From Rhizobium rhizogenes NBRC 13257 (GTDB lineage: Bacteria > Pseudomonadota > Alphaproteobacteria > Rhizobiales > Rhizobiaceae): 64,000 nucleotides of DNA. Made by a program: the position numbers and the translations under genes. The notes below the pieces were generated by a model, which was not told the DNA's origin, made no database searches, and saw only the letters and a program-made list of their open reading frames with translations. Shown here piece by piece: positions 9,164-19,482 of the stretch; positions within the stretch are counted from its first letter, which is position 1, and every line of letters starts with the position of its first letter. The stretch lies in the NCBI RefSeq assembly GCF_000696095.1, contig NZ_BAYX01000004.1, positions 434,001 to 498,000 of the forward strand. Direction: 5' to 3'.

Positions 9164-10063
9164 GTGAGGTTTCGAGCGACATTGACGGGGTTCACGGCCA
9201 TCCTGATGTGGTCGTTTCTGGCGCTGCTGACGGTGGCGTCCGGCAAAATGCCGCCGTTTCAGCTGCTCGCCATCTGTTTTGCCATCGGCAGTATCCCGGG
9301 CATCGTCGTTCTCGCGCTGAAGCCTGAGCGCCTAAAACTGCTGCACCAGCCGGCCAAGGTGTGGATCACCGGCATTGCCGGGCTGTTCGGCTATCATTTC
9401 CTCTATTTTACGGCGTTGCGTCAGGCACCGGCGGTTGAGGCCGGGCTGATCGCCTATCTCTGGCCGCTGCTGATCGTTGTCGGCTCGGCACTTTTGCCGG
9501 GCGAGCGGCTGCGCTGGTATCACATGGTCGGCGCTCTGATGGGTCTTGCCGGCACGGTGCTGATCGTCGGCCGCAACGGATTTCATTTCGAAGGCGCATA
9601 CGCCATCGGCTATGGCGCTGCCTTCCTCTGCGCCTTCACTTGGTCCGGCTATTCGCTGATCACCCGTCGGTTTGAGGCGGTGTCGACCGATGTCGTGACG
9701 ATCTTTTGCATGGTGACCTCGGCCCTTTCCCTGGTGTGCCATCTCGGCCTGGAGGACACGATCTGGCCGGAAACGGCATCGCAGTGGACAGCGGTGCTGG
9801 GGCTCGGGCTCTTCCCGGTCGGGGCCGCCTTCTATGCTTGGGATTACGGCGTCAAGAACGGCGATATCCAGATTCTTGGCGCGGCGAGCTATGCCGCGCC
9901 GCTGCTATCAACGCTGATCCTGACGCTTTTTGGTTTTGCTGAGCCGAGCTGGGGTATTGCGCTTGCTTGCCTGCTGGTCACCGGCGGCGCGGTTCTTGCC
10001 GCGCACCGGATGATCCTGCGCCGCGATAGTGGTGGGGCGGCGCAGGCGGAAGTAGCGGAATAG
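9164..10063 (+). CDS. DMT/EamA-family transporter
   Basis: This is an inner-membrane permease of about 299 residues with ten predicted helices and the two EamA repeats expected of drug/metabolite transporters. Segments such as MWSFLALLTVASGKMPPFQ and TWSGYSLITRRF resemble YddG-like aromatic amino-acid exporters, but the substrate is inferred. GTG 9164 was chosen because GGGGG lies 5 bases upstream; GTG 9152 is in frame but has no ribosome site. It converges on the esterase gene at 10094. Confidence 0.82.
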   Translation: MRFRATLTGFTAILMWSFLALLTVASGKMPPFQLLAICFAIGSIPGIVVLALKPERLKLLHQPAKVWITGIAGLFGYHFLYFTALRQAPAVEAGLIAYLWPLLIVVGSALLPGERLRWYHMVGALMGLAGTVLIVGRNGFHFEGAYAIGYGAAFLCAFTWSGYSLITRRFEAVSTDVVTIFCMVTSALSLVCHLGLEDTIWPETASQWTAVLGLGLFPVGAAFYAWDYGVKNGDIQILGAASYAAPLLSTLILTLFGFAEPSWGIALACLLVTGGAVLAAHRMILRRDSGGAAQAEVAE

Positions 10064-10093
10064 GTGTAGTTTACGCGCCCGAAGCGGACCGTG

Positions 10094-11320
<1,227 letters not shown>

Positions 11321-11383
11321 TCAAGGCGGCAGGTGCACGCAGCGGTCCTGGGCCGCTTATCGTGTCGGTGAATGGTAAAATGT

Positions 11384-11809
11384 TTAGGACGAAACGGGCT
11401 TCCAGTCCGGGGGCGCCATTTCGAAACTGGAAAATTCAAAACCTGGCGCCACCGTGCAACCGACCAGGGTGAAGTCCCCCAGGCTTTCGGCGGATTGCCA
11501 CCAGTCGGCGGGAATGATCGCCTGCGGGCGCTCGCCTTTCGGAAGGTCAATGCCAAGGATGATGGTCTCGCTCGTCTTGCCATCGGCCGAGCGGTGCAGG
11601 GCGAGCGGTGCGCCAGCATAATAGTGCCAGACCTCGGCCGCATCGTGCACCCGATGCCAATGCGAGCGTTCGCCCGCCTGCAGCAGGTAGTAGATCGCGG
11701 TGGAATGGCCGCGCGCGCCGCCGTGATCGTCCCGGAATGTCTGCACATACCAGCCGCCTTCCGGATGCCGCTGCATGGACAGCGCCTCGATGATCTCTTG
11801 CGGCTGCAT
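11384..11809 (-). CDS. DUF985 cupin protein
   Basis: This is a 141-residue single-domain cupin. The sequence covers the family's RHPEGGWYVQTFRD start, the SHWHRVHDAAEVWHYYAG metal-site region and the VAPGFEFSSFEMA end. The His residues of the HWHR / E / H pattern imply a metal site. The function of DUF985 is not established. Its ATG shares one base with the gloB stop (TGATG on the minus strand), so the two are translationally coupled. Confidence 0.88.
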   Translation of the reverse strand: MQPQEIIEALSMQRHPEGGWYVQTFRDDHGGARGHSTAIYYLLQAGERSHWHRVHDAAEVWHYYAGAPLALHRSADGKTSETIILGIDLPKGERPQAIIPADWWQSAESLGDFTLVGCTVAPGFEFSSFEMAPPDWKPVSS

Positions 11810-12579
11810 CAGAAATTATCCTTGCGCTTGCGGATCTCGGTAAAGACCTCTTCGTTGCTGCGGCTTTCCATCAGGAGATGCCGGCGGATCGACGGATCGG
11901 CGGCGCGCAGGAAGGGGTTGGTTTCCTTCTCCAGCGCCAGCGTCGTTGGAATGGTGAATTTGCCCGCGGCCCGCAGCGCCTCGATATCGGCGGCACGGCT
12001 TTTCAGCCGTTCGTTGTCCGGGTCGATCGTCAACGCGAAGCGGGCATTGGACAGCGTATATTCGTGGCCGAAATAGATTGCTGTTTCATCCGGCAATACC
12101 GCAAGTTTCTGCAACGATGCCCACATGTCCATTGCCGGGCGTTCGAACAACCTGCCGCAGCCGAGCGCGAACAGCGTGTCGGCGGCAAACAGCAGCTTGT
12201 CGTCGACGAAGTGGTAACAGATATGGCCGGCGGTGTGGCCGGGCGTCTCGATGACGTCGACGGTATGATTGCCGAACTCGAAGCTATCGCCGTCGCCATA
12301 GGCGCGGTCGAGACCGGGAATGGCAACGGCCTCACCGATCGGGCCGATGATCTCGCAGCCGAACTGCTCCTTCAGTGCCAGATTGGCGTCGACATGGTCG
12401 GTGTGGTGATGGGTGGTGAGGATATGGGTGATCGTCCAGCCGCGGCGCTTGGCAGCCGCCAGAATAGGGCCGGCCTCCGGGGCGTCGATCGAGGCGGTAT
12501 AGCCGGTTTCGGGGTCATGGACGAGGACGCCGAAATTATCGGAGCGGCAGAGAAATACCTCTAATTCCAAAGGTTTCAT
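11809..12579 (-). CDS. gloB: hydroxyacylglutathione hydrolase (glyoxalase II)
   Basis: GloB hydrolyses S-D-lactoylglutathione to D-lactate and glutathione, completing methylglyoxal detoxification in the cytoplasm. The 256-residue metallo-beta-lactamase-fold protein has the binuclear metal motif [10 protein letters not shown], a second metal region HTAGHICYH, and GHEYT near residue 170. ATG 12579 (MKPLELEVF) matches rhizobial GloB and is chosen over in-frame ATGs at 12588 and 12591, which sit close to AAGGA. It is followed with a one-base overlap by the DUF985 cupin gene and is divergent from the methyltransferase gene. Confidence 0.93.
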   Translation of the reverse strand: MKPLELEVFLCRSDNFGVLVHDPETGYTASIDAPEAGPILAAAKRRGWTITHILTTHHHTDHVDANLALKEQFGCEIIGPIGEAVAIPGLDRAYGDGDSFEFGNHTVDVIETPGHTAGHICYHFVDDKLLFAADTLFALGCGRLFERPAMDMWASLQKLAVLPDETAIYFGHEYTLSNARFALTIDPDNERLKSRAADIEALRAAGKFTIPTTLALEKETNPFLRAADPSIRRHLLMESRSNEEVFTEIRKRKDNF

Positions 12580-12670
12580 GGTCGACATCATCCTTATTTC
12601 ACGGGGGTTGATTCGAAATGTAGGCGGTTCGGCCTTGAAGTCCAACGCTCGGCTGATAACATTTGAGGCA

Positions 12671-13414
12671 ATGCACGCCGATATCGTCGACCTCCGCCAA
12701 TTCTATCATTCCGAGCTCGGTCGCTTGGCAGAGCAGTCTATTACCATGGCGCTGTCCTCGATCTGGGCGCGTCTGCCCGAGGAGCGTCTTGTCGGCCTCG
12801 GCTATGCCGTTCCCTATCTCGACCGCTTCCGCGCAGACACCGAGCGCACCTTCGCCTTCATGCCGGCGGGGCAGGGGGCGGTGAACTGGCCGATGGATTC
12901 GGCGTCCTCGACGGCACTGATCTTCGATGAGGAATTGCCGCTGCCGGACAGCTCCATTGACCGGGTGCTGATGGTGCATTCGCTGGAATTCGCCGAGAGC
13001 CCGCGCGAGACGCTAAAGGAGTTGTGGCGAGTGCTGGCGCCCGGCGGCCGCCTTGTCATCGTCGTGCCGAACCGCAGAGGCGTCTGGGCACGCATGGAGC
13101 ATACGCCCTTCGGCTCCGGCCGGCCCTATTCGCGTGGCCAGCTTACCTCGCTTTTGCGCGAGACCAATTTCACGCCGGGGGCGACTGCTGAAGCGTTGCT
13201 CTTTCCGCCCTCGAAGCTGCGCACGGTCCTGAGCCTCAGGCGCGCTTTCGAGCGGGTCGGGCGCACGCTCTGGCCGGCCTTTTCCGGTGTCATCATCGTC
13301 GAGGCGCAGAAGCGGCTCTATCAGGGTCTGCCGGTTGCCGTGCGCGCCTCCCGTCGCGTCTTCGTGCCGGTGCTGGCGCCGCGCGGCATACCGACGACGC
13401 GCGATGGCGTGTGA
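12671..13414 (+). CDS. class I SAM-dependent methyltransferase
   Basis: This is a cytoplasmic protein of about 247 residues with a Methyltransf_11-like core. Conserved pieces are [32 protein letters not shown] (motifs IV and V) and [15 protein letters not shown] after them; the glycine-rich motif I is weak. ATG 12671 follows GAGG closely; the frame stays open upstream to 12578 but would overlap gloB. gloB / methyltransferase / hisC / tyrC is a common rhizobial order. The substrate is unknown. Confidence 0.83.
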   Translation: MHADIVDLRQFYHSELGRLAEQSITMALSSIWARLPEERLVGLGYAVPYLDRFRADTERTFAFMPAGQGAVNWPMDSASSTALIFDEELPLPDSSIDRVLMVHSLEFAESPRETLKELWRVLAPGGRLVIVVPNRRGVWARMEHTPFGSGRPYSRGQLTSLLRETNFTPGATAEALLFPPSKLRTVLSLRRAFERVGRTLWPAFSGVIIVEAQKRLYQGLPVAVRASRRVFVPVLAPRGIPTTRDGV

Positions 13415-13517
13415 CGCCATCTCCTGCCGTGCAAACACTCGACAAATTCGTCAATCCGCTTTAATGCGACGGGGTGTTTAAAGCCGGAGTTTTCCGGCGC
13501 TTCCCAAGGTCGATCCC

Positions 13518-14627
13518 ATGAGCATGGAAATGAACAAGCCCGTCCCGCGTCCCGGCATTCTCGATATTGCTGCCTATGTGCCGGGCAAGGAGCATGCGCC
13601 GGGCGTGGCGCGGGTGTTCAAGCTTTCCTCCAATGAGACGCCGCTTGGCGCGAGCCCCAAGGCCATCGAAGCTTTCCGGGAAACGGCGACGAATCTGGAG
13701 CGCTATCCGGACGGACAGGCCAAGGAATTGCGCCAGGCGATCGCTGATGTCCATGGTTTGAACCCGGCCAATATCCTCTGCGGCAATGGGTCCGACGAGC
13801 TGCTTGGCCTGCTCTGCCATGTCTATCTCGGCGCCGGCGACGAGGCCGTCATCACCGAGCATGGTTTCCTGGTCTACAAGATCCAGATCATGGCTGCCGG
13901 TGCGAGCCCGGTCACGGTGAAGGAAAAGGACTGCACGGTCGACGTCGACGCGATCCTCGCCGCCGTCACCGAGAAGACCAAGATGGTCTTCATCGCCAAT
14001 CCGGGCAATCCGACCGGCACCTATGTCCCGGTCAGCGAAATCCGTCGCTTGCAGGCGAGCCTGCCGAAGCATGTCATTCTCGTGCTCGACGCTGCCTATG
14101 CCGAATATGTGCGCCGCAACGATTACGAGGCCGGTCTCGAGCTTGTTTCCGCGAACCCCAATGTCGTCATGACCCGAACCTTCTCCAAGGTCTACGGCCT
14201 GGCGGCATTGCGCGTCGGCTGGGTCTACGCGCCTGCCGACATCATCGATGCGCTGAACCGCGTTCGCGGCCCGTTCAACATGAATGCCGGCGCCATTGCA
14301 GCTGGCGCTGCCGCCGTTCGCGACCAGGCTTTCACGGAAAAGGCAGTGGCGTTCAATACGCTCTGGCTCGACAAGGTGACGCAGGCGCTCGAGGCGATCG
14401 GCCTCAAGGTGACACCGTCGGTCGCCAATTTCGTCCTCGTCCACTTCCCCGATGTCGATGGCAAGCGCGCGACTGAGGCCGATGATTTCCTGACCAGCCG
14501 CGGTTACATCGTGCGCGCGGTGCGGTCTTACGGCTTCCCGAATTCGCTGCGCATCAGCATCGGCACGGAAGAGGCCAATCTCGGTTTCATCGATGTGCTG
14601 ACTGAATTTATGGGTCGCAAGGCATGA
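13518..14627 (+). CDS. hisC: histidinol-phosphate / aromatic aminotransferase
   Basis: This PLP-dependent fold-I aminotransferase (369 residues) exchanges the amino group between glutamate and imidazole-acetol phosphate, or aromatic keto acids. Visible family features are [11 protein letters not shown] near residue 38, [24 protein letters not shown] and the PLP-lysine motif [15 protein letters not shown]. It is fused by an ATGA overlap to the prephenate dehydrogenase gene, so a role in tyrosine and phenylalanine synthesis is at least as likely as histidine synthesis. Rhizobia usually carry more than one hisC homologue. Confidence 0.92.
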   Translation: MSMEMNKPVPRPGILDIAAYVPGKEHAPGVARVFKLSSNETPLGASPKAIEAFRETATNLERYPDGQAKELRQAIADVHGLNPANILCGNGSDELLGLLCHVYLGAGDEAVITEHGFLVYKIQIMAAGASPVTVKEKDCTVDVDAILAAVTEKTKMVFIANPGNPTGTYVPVSEIRRLQASLPKHVILVLDAAYAEYVRRNDYEAGLELVSANPNVVMTRTFSKVYGLAALRVGWVYAPADIIDALNRVRGPFNMNAGAIAAGAAAVRDQAFTEKAVAFNTLWLDKVTQALEAIGLKVTPSVANFVLVHFPDVDGKRATEADDFLTSRGYIVRAVRSYGFPNSLRISIGTEEANLGFIDVLTEFMGRKA

Positions 14628-15553
14628 GCAGCATCCAGTTCGACCGGATCGCGCTGATCGGCATCGGGCTGATCGGCTCTTCGATCGCCCATGATATCAA
14701 GCGCCTCGGCCTTGCCAAGGAAGTGGTGATCGCGACGCGCAGCGCCGAGACGCTGAAGCGTGCCGAGGAACTGAAGCTCGGCGACCGCTACACGCCGTCG
14801 TCGGCCGATGCGGTCAAGGATGCCGATCTCGTCATCGTCTCCGTGCCGGTCGGTGCTTCCGAAAGCGTCGCCAAGGAGATTGCCGCGCATCTAAAGCCCG
14901 GTGCCATCGTCACCGATGTCGGCTCGACCAAGGCCTCAGTCATCGCGCAGATGCAGCCGCATATGCCCGACAACGTGTATTTCATCCCCGGCCATCCCAT
15001 TGCAGGCACAGAGAAGTCCGGGCCTGACGCCGGTTTTGCCGGGCTGTTCGAGGGCCGCTGGTGCATCTTCACGCCGATTCCCGGCACGGATGAACAGGCG
15101 ATCAAGAGGCTTCGCCATTTCTGGGAAAGCCTCGGCTCGCGCGTCGACGAAATGGATGCCGCTCATCATGACAAGGTGCTGGCGATTGTCTCGCATCTGC
15201 CGCATCTGATTGCCTACAACATTGTCGGCACGGCGGACGATCTGGAGACGGTGACGGAATCGGAAGTGATCAAATATTCCGCCTCCGGCTTCCGCGATTT
15301 CACGCGATTGGCCGCGTCCGATCCGACCATGTGGCGCGATATCTGCCTGCACAATCGCGATGCCATTCTGGAAATGCTGTCGCGCTTCTCGGAAGATCTG
15401 TCTTCCCTACAGCGGGCGATCCGTTGGGGCGAAGGCGACAAGATCTTCGAACTCTTCAGCCGCACCCGCGCCATCCGCCGCTCGATCGTCGAGGCTGGCC
15501 AGGATGTCGATACCCCGGACTTTGGCCGTCACGCGCTGGATGGGAAGAAGTAA
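14624..15553 (+). CDS. tyrC: prephenate/arogenate (cyclohexadienyl) dehydrogenase
   Basis: This NAD(P)-dependent enzyme of tyrosine synthesis oxidises and decarboxylates prephenate or arogenate. The 309-residue protein begins with a Rossmann [10 protein letters not shown] dinucleotide motif (residues 11-20) and contains [22 protein letters not shown] and a helical dimer domain after about residue 180. Its ATG overlaps the hisC TGA. No chorismate mutase or ACT domain is fused. A dyad follows at the convergent boundary with the toxin gene. Confidence 0.93.
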   Translation: MSSIQFDRIALIGIGLIGSSIAHDIKRLGLAKEVVIATRSAETLKRAEELKLGDRYTPSSADAVKDADLVIVSVPVGASESVAKEIAAHLKPGAIVTDVGSTKASVIAQMQPHMPDNVYFIPGHPIAGTEKSGPDAGFAGLFEGRWCIFTPIPGTDEQAIKRLRHFWESLGSRVDEMDAAHHDKVLAIVSHLPHLIAYNIVGTADDLETVTESEVIKYSASGFRDFTRLAASDPTMWRDICLHNRDAILEMLSRFSEDLSSLQRAIRWGEGDKIFELFSRTRAIRRSIVEAGQDVDTPDFGRHALDGKK

Positions 15554-15585
15554 GTTCCAGTCAGATGAGGGCAGGGCGAGCGTCA

Positions 15586-15616
15586 CTGCAGATTAAGGCT
15601 CAGCGCCTATCTGCAG
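15586..15616. terminator. inverted repeat between tyrC and the toxin gene
   Basis: CTGCAGAT and ATCTGCAG flank an inner AGGC/GCCT pair. The dyad covers the toxin stop codon at the convergent gene boundary. It lacks a T-run, so terminator function is uncertain. Confidence 0.4.
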
Positions 15617-15881
15617 CTCTATAAACTTCGTTTCGCTCTCTCTTCCCGACAGCCACGACGATAATCACGAGCTGCTCGTCGCGAACTTCATAGACAAGCC
15701 GATAGCCGACGCCGCGCAATTTGATCTTGTACCGGTCTTTGCTTCCGAAAAGTTTGGCGGACGGTACTCGCGGGTTTTCGCAGCGCTCGGCAAGCTTCTT
15801 CTTAAATTGCTCCCGCGTATTGGCATCGAGCTTTCGCCACTCTTTTAAAGCGGCATGCAGAAAGCCCAGCTCATAGGTCAT
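15600..15881 (-). CDS. RelE/StbE-type toxin
   Basis: This 93-residue basic protein resembles RelE/ParE-superfamily toxins: an N-terminal helix pair (MTYELGFLHAALKEWRKLD), then the beta strands of SKDRYKIKLRGVGYRLVYEV and the C-terminal VVAVGKRERNEVY. RelE-type members cut mRNA on the ribosome. ATG 15881 lies inside the end of the antitoxin gene (11-base overlap), the usual order of antitoxin then toxin. A longer frame reaching 16025 is a shadow of the antitoxin. Confidence 0.88.
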   Translation of the reverse strand: MTYELGFLHAALKEWRKLDANTREQFKKKLAERCENPRVPSAKLFGSKDRYKIKLRGVGYRLVYEVRDEQLVIIVVAVGKRERNEVYRAADRR

Positions 15882-16119
15882 CCAGCTTGACCTTGATGAT
15901 GGGCTCGCCCGCACGCGCGTCGGCGATGGCGTTGAGTTCCATATCCTCAAGACGATCCAGCATCGCTTCATAGAGGCGGGCCGGGACACAATAGAATGCA
16001 GGCGCATTCCTGTTGAGAATAGCAACCGTCGCCCCTTCGCCGGCTGCCACGGTTCCCATTGGGTTCTTTTTCAATTCCGATACGCTGGCGGTCACTTCAG
16101 CGAGAATTACATTTGTCAT
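15871..16119 (-). CDS. Phd/StbD-type antitoxin
   Basis: This is an 82-residue Phd/YefM-superfamily antitoxin. The N-terminal part (VTASVSELKKNPMGTVAAGEGATVAILNRN) is the DNA-binding fold and the C-terminal part the toxin-neutralising tail. ATG 16119 has GAGGG upstream at short spacing. It overlaps the toxin start by 11 bases, which couples translation. Autorepression by the toxin-antitoxin complex is usual in the family; a promoter and tandem repeats suited to this lie just upstream. Confidence 0.88.
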   Translation of the reverse strand: MTNVILAEVTASVSELKKNPMGTVAAGEGATVAILNRNAPAFYCVPARLYEAMLDRLEDMELNAIADARAGEPIIKVKLDDL

Positions 16120-16123
16120 CGTA

Positions 16124-16179
16124 CCCTCGAGGGATCTTTTAATAGCACTTTAAATAGCGCTTTTAACTGGTCTCTTCAA
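16124..16179 (-). promoter_or_regulatory. toxin-antitoxin promoter with tandem 12-base repeats and a palindrome
   Basis: On the minus strand TTGAAG (16179-16174) and TATTTA (16156-16151) are separated by 17 bases. The -10 lies within one of two tandem 12-base repeats at 16137-16148 and 16149-16160 (10 of 12 identical). A CCCTCGAGGG palindrome at 16124-16133 overlaps the antitoxin ribosome site. This layout fits an autoregulated operator-promoter. Confidence 0.5.
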
Positions 16180-16196
16180 GGGATCGATGATCGAGG

Positions 16197-17210
16197 TCAA
16201 ATCGGTGGGATCTTCCCGAGCGGGATGAAGCCGCTGAGGGAAAGGCGGCCGCGATCGGCGGTGAGGTCGACGGAGACCTTGTCGCCGCCGCTGGCGAGCG
16301 CCTTCAGCAGCTTGGTGGCGGTGTTGACGATATTCTTAGCGGCGGGGATCGTTGCCTTCAGGCTATCGCCCCAGGGGCCGATCTGATTGATCTCCAGCTT
16401 GAACTGGCCGGACAGCAGGCCCTGATCATCGAAATTGAAAGGCCCGGAGAGGGTCATAACGCGGCCATCGCCGATATCGATGACAGCCTGATGCAGTACG
16501 CCGGCGGCACCATGAAGACCGTTGCTGTCGCTGCCGTCGAGCATGCCGGCCTTGCCGGTCAGCGTGACATTGGCGCTTGTCGAGGCCGTCGGCAGGACTT
16601 GCGGGAAATCCTTGATAGTGGCGTTGGCGTTTTCGATGCCGATCGCCAGTTCCAGATCGTCGCCATTCTGGCGCGCATGCATCTCGGTATGATCGGCGGT
16701 CACATCGGCGCTCTGGCCGGTGGAGGAAGAGACGATGCTGGCCTTCAGCCCGTCGATGACGATCTGGCTCTGTTCGATGCCGCGACCCTTGGCGACGAGA
16801 TTGGATTGGAGGTCGGTCCATGCGGCCGAGATGGTCAGGCCTTGCGCGGTGCGCAATTCCGTCGGTGATTTGAGCGTCCAGGCGATATGGTTCGGCTGAT
16901 AGACCGGCGCCGAGGCTTGGAGGTTGCCGAAGGCGGTGGAAACGCCCTTGGTCTGGTTATCGACGCTTACCTTGGAGCAGGAGAGGCCGATCGAGAAAGG
17001 AAAGCCGCTGAAGGCCATGTCGGCGCATTGGCCTGAAATGCCGGTGTCGTTCTGCTGGCCGAGCGCCTTCAGCACGTTTGCCCTCACCATCGTCGTCGCA
17101 TAGTACCAGCCGCCGGTGTAAAGCCCGGCAAGGATCACGATCAGCCCCAATCCGATGAGCCAAATGCTTTTGCCTCTGCCGGATGTGACGCTCTGGCTTG
17201 ACGCTGCCAT
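16197..17210 (-). CDS. DUF2125 envelope protein
   Basis: This is a 337-residue protein of unknown function anchored by one N-terminal membrane segment (about residues 15-38, IWLIGLGLIVILAGLYTGGWYYAT). The rest is a beta-rich periplasmic DUF2125 domain common in alphaproteobacteria, with a pair of Cys at GQCADMAFSGFPFSIGLSCSK. ATG 17210 has GGAG at 6-base spacing; an upstream extension to 17321 is rejected because it would overlap the divergent ChaC-like gene. Its stop is 78 bases after the antitoxin promoter region. Confidence 0.85.
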   Translation of the reverse strand: MAASSQSVTSGRGKSIWLIGLGLIVILAGLYTGGWYYATTMVRANVLKALGQQNDTGISGQCADMAFSGFPFSIGLSCSKVSVDNQTKGVSTAFGNLQASAPVYQPNHIAWTLKSPTELRTAQGLTISAAWTDLQSNLVAKGRGIEQSQIVIDGLKASIVSSSTGQSADVTADHTEMHARQNGDDLELAIGIENANATIKDFPQVLPTASTSANVTLTGKAGMLDGSDSNGLHGAAGVLHQAVIDIGDGRVMTLSGPFNFDDQGLLSGQFKLEINQIGPWGDSLKATIPAAKNIVNTATKLLKALASGGDKVSVDLTADRGRLSLSGFIPLGKIPPI

Positions 17211-17261
17211 GTTGTTCTCCAATGGTTGAACTGATGTGGTCACAGTGATTTGGCGTTGGAT

Positions 17262-17795
17262 ATGGACGAATTTTGGGTATTTGGCTACGGATCGCTCATG
17301 TGGAATCCGGGGTTTAGTCATGTCGAAAAATCAGAGGCGCTGATTTTCGGCTATCGCCGCTCCCTTTGCGTTCATTCCTGGGTCCATCGCGGCACGGAGG
17401 CAAGCCCCGGGCTGGTGCTGGGTCTCGATCGCGGTGGTTCCTGCCGCGGCATGGCCTTTCGTGTGGCTGCCGCCGAATGGGAGGAGGTGCTGACCTATCT
17501 GCGCGAGCGCGAGCTGGTTACCCATGTCTATCTGGAAAGGACCTTGGCGATCCGCCTTGCCGATGGCCGGCGGGTGACCGCCGTCGCCTATATTGTTGAC
17601 CGCGACCACCGGCAATATGCCGGCGGCCTGGACGCCATCGATGCGGCCCATATCGTCGAATCGGCGGTCGGCCAATCCGGACCGAACGATGCCTATGTCT
17701 TCAATACGCTGGCGCATCTGCGCGAGATGGGCATTCGTGACCAATGGCTGGAGCAGGTCGCCGGCGAGATCGAGCGGATGCGGGAAGCGTCTTAA
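17262..17795 (+). CDS. gamma-glutamylcyclotransferase, ChaC-like
   Basis: ChaC-type enzymes cleave glutathione to 5-oxoproline and Cys-Gly in the cytoplasm. The 177-residue protein begins with the family's WVFGYGSLMWNPGF substrate loop and contains the GYRRSLCVHSWVHRGT and PGLVLGLDRGGSCRGMAFRV stretches; the catalytic Glu is expected in the YLRERELV region. ATG 17262 is used; a TTG at 17250 is in frame. It is divergent from the DUF2125 gene, and its end overlaps the convergent acyltransferase gene by 4 bases. Confidence 0.88.
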   Translation: MDEFWVFGYGSLMWNPGFSHVEKSEALIFGYRRSLCVHSWVHRGTEASPGLVLGLDRGGSCRGMAFRVAAAEWEEVLTYLRERELVTHVYLERTLAIRLADGRRVTAVAYIVDRDHRQYAGGLDAIDAAHIVESAVGQSGPNDAYVFNTLAHLREMGIRDQWLEQVAGEIERMREAS

Positions 17796-18595
17796 CCCGC
17801 TGCCGCCACCTTGGCCTTACTGATGTCAGCCAGACGCTGTGCGGCTGTCGGCGGCACGGGTAGATTTGGGTTGCTGGCGATGGTTTCTACCAGCAGCTCG
17901 TCGCTTGCCTTCTCCGTTTCCTGAACCAGCCGTTCGAAGAAGGAGTCCGGGTCCATGCCCGGCTGGATCGGCGGCAGGATGCGGACCTTGAAGTGGCCGG
18001 GATATTTGCGGAAGGTGCGGCGTGGCCAGAACAGGCCTGGATGCATGGCGACCGCGACGACCGGGATATCCAGGTCGCGATACATGCGGGCGATGCCATA
18101 TTTGTAGACGGGCTCGGCGCCCGGCGGGCGGCGGGTTCCCTCGGGGTAGATGATCAGCTGGCGGCCGGTCGAGAGTTCCTCCCGCGTGCGTTTCAGCACG
18201 TCGAACATCACCTTGCCGCGGGCGCTGCGATCGACAGGGATCATGCGTTGCTTTTTCGCATACCAGCCGAACAGCGGAATCCACATCAGCTCGCGCTTCA
18301 GAATGTAGACCGGATCGTCGAGATAGGGCAGCAGCGCAAACGTGTCCCAGAAGGACTGGTGCTTCGGCGCGAAGATGTAGCTGCCTTTGGGGATATTCTC
18401 CAGGCCTTCGATCTCGAAGGTGGTGCCGACGATTTTTTCCATCAGCCAGACGCTGGATTTTGCCCAGGCCTTGGGGATCGCATAGGCGGCCTTGCGCGGC
18501 ATCAGGAAATAGATCGGCGTGAGCACGATCATGCGAATGATCAGATTGGCATAAAAGGCGATATTGAACAGGATCGAACGCAGCGTGATCATCAA
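17792..18595 (-). CDS. plsC: 1-acyl-glycerol-3-phosphate acyltransferase (PlsC family)
   Basis: This membrane-bound acyltransferase makes phosphatidic acid from lysophosphatidic acid. The 267-residue protein has an N-terminal hydrophobic segment (about 8-31), the catalytic HX4D motif at H79-D84 (HQSFWD), and the glycerol-phosphate motif YPEGTRRPPG near residue 150. It is the last gene of the run ftsE-ftsX-ydcF-plsC, an order I recognise from Rhizobiaceae, which links lipid synthesis with envelope division. The paralogue acting on the main lipid pathway could be elsewhere. Confidence 0.9.
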   Translation of the reverse strand: MMITLRSILFNIAFYANLIIRMIVLTPIYFLMPRKAAYAIPKAWAKSSVWLMEKIVGTTFEIEGLENIPKGSYIFAPKHQSFWDTFALLPYLDDPVYILKRELMWIPLFGWYAKKQRMIPVDRSARGKVMFDVLKRTREELSTGRQLIIYPEGTRRPPGAEPVYKYGIARMYRDLDIPVVAVAMHPGLFWPRRTFRKYPGHFKVRILPPIQPGMDPDSFFERLVQETEKASDELLVETIASNPNLPVPPTAAQRLADISKAKVAAAG

Positions 18596-18690
18596 GGCTT
18601 TCCCAATACGCCGGCTTCCGCCAGCATTCGAAGCCTTGCCTACACGATTACGCTGTCAATAAAAAGTCGGCCCGCAGGCCACCCGGCATC

Positions 18691-19413
18691 TCAGTCCGGA
18701 TCGTCGCTCTGTTCTTGCGAGCGCAGACCAAGCGGACGCCCTAGACCGGTGATATTGCGGGCGCCAGCCAGAAGAACCTTAGCGTATTCATAGATCATGG
18801 TACGCAGCGCGTTGGGATCCGTGAACCAGTTCTTGGTCTTGAGGTCGGAATTGACCACCGGATAGGGAATGAAGTCCGTGGCCGGATCGACATATTTAAG
18901 CTCCGCCAGGCTGCGCGGCATATGATAGTTGTTGGTCACCACTAGTATGCTCTTGTAGCCTCTGGCGTGGATCCATTTCGCCGCCTCGCGGGCATTGCCG
19001 ATGGTGTCGATGGCGTCGTAGCCGATATCGACACAGCAATTGAAGAGGTTGGCGGGGCTCTGCGTCAGCTTGCGGATTTGCGACGGCGTCGTCGTCGGAT
19101 GCGCGCCGGAGATCAGGAGCCGGTTGCCGGCACCGGTGCGCAGCAGCTCCACGGCCTGGTCTATGCGCTGGTAGCCGCCGGTCAGAACGATAATCGCATC
19201 CGCCTTCGGCTCCAGCGGTGGCTTCAACGTGGTGATCGAATCGGCAAAATGCAGGAAGCCGCCGAAAACGATAGCGACGAGGAAGACGAAGGCAAAGCCA
19301 CCCCAGCGCAGAAAACGGCGGAAAAAGCTGCGCCGCACAGGCCTGTCGCTGTGGAAGCGCTCCCACAACGATTGAGAACTCACAGCCTTGCGACTCATCA
19401 GGTCCATGCTCAT
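18691..19413 (-). CDS. YdcF/ElyC family protein (DUF218)
   Basis: This 240-residue protein has one membrane segment near residues 35-55 and a DUF218 domain after it (DAIIVLTGGYQRIDQAVELL, LLISGAHPTT, IGYDAIDTIGNAREAAKWI, LVVTNNYHMPRS). Members such as SanA and ElyC affect cell-wall precursor metabolism and envelope barrier function, but the chemistry is unknown. It lies between ftsX and plsC on the same strand, consistent with an envelope role. Confidence 0.87.
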   Translation of the reverse strand: MSMDLMSRKAVSSQSLWERFHSDRPVRRSFFRRFLRWGGFAFVFLVAIVFGGFLHFADSITTLKPPLEPKADAIIVLTGGYQRIDQAVELLRTGAGNRLLISGAHPTTTPSQIRKLTQSPANLFNCCVDIGYDAIDTIGNAREAAKWIHARGYKSILVVTNNYHMPRSLAELKYVDPATDFIPYPVVNSDLKTKNWFTDPNALRTMIYEYAKVLLAGARNITGLGRPLGLRSQEQSDDPD

Positions 19414-19482
19414 GATTCGTTATTATACCCGAAATGCGGCAAGGAACGGGCCATTGAACCGTAAAAAATAACTACCAAAGCG

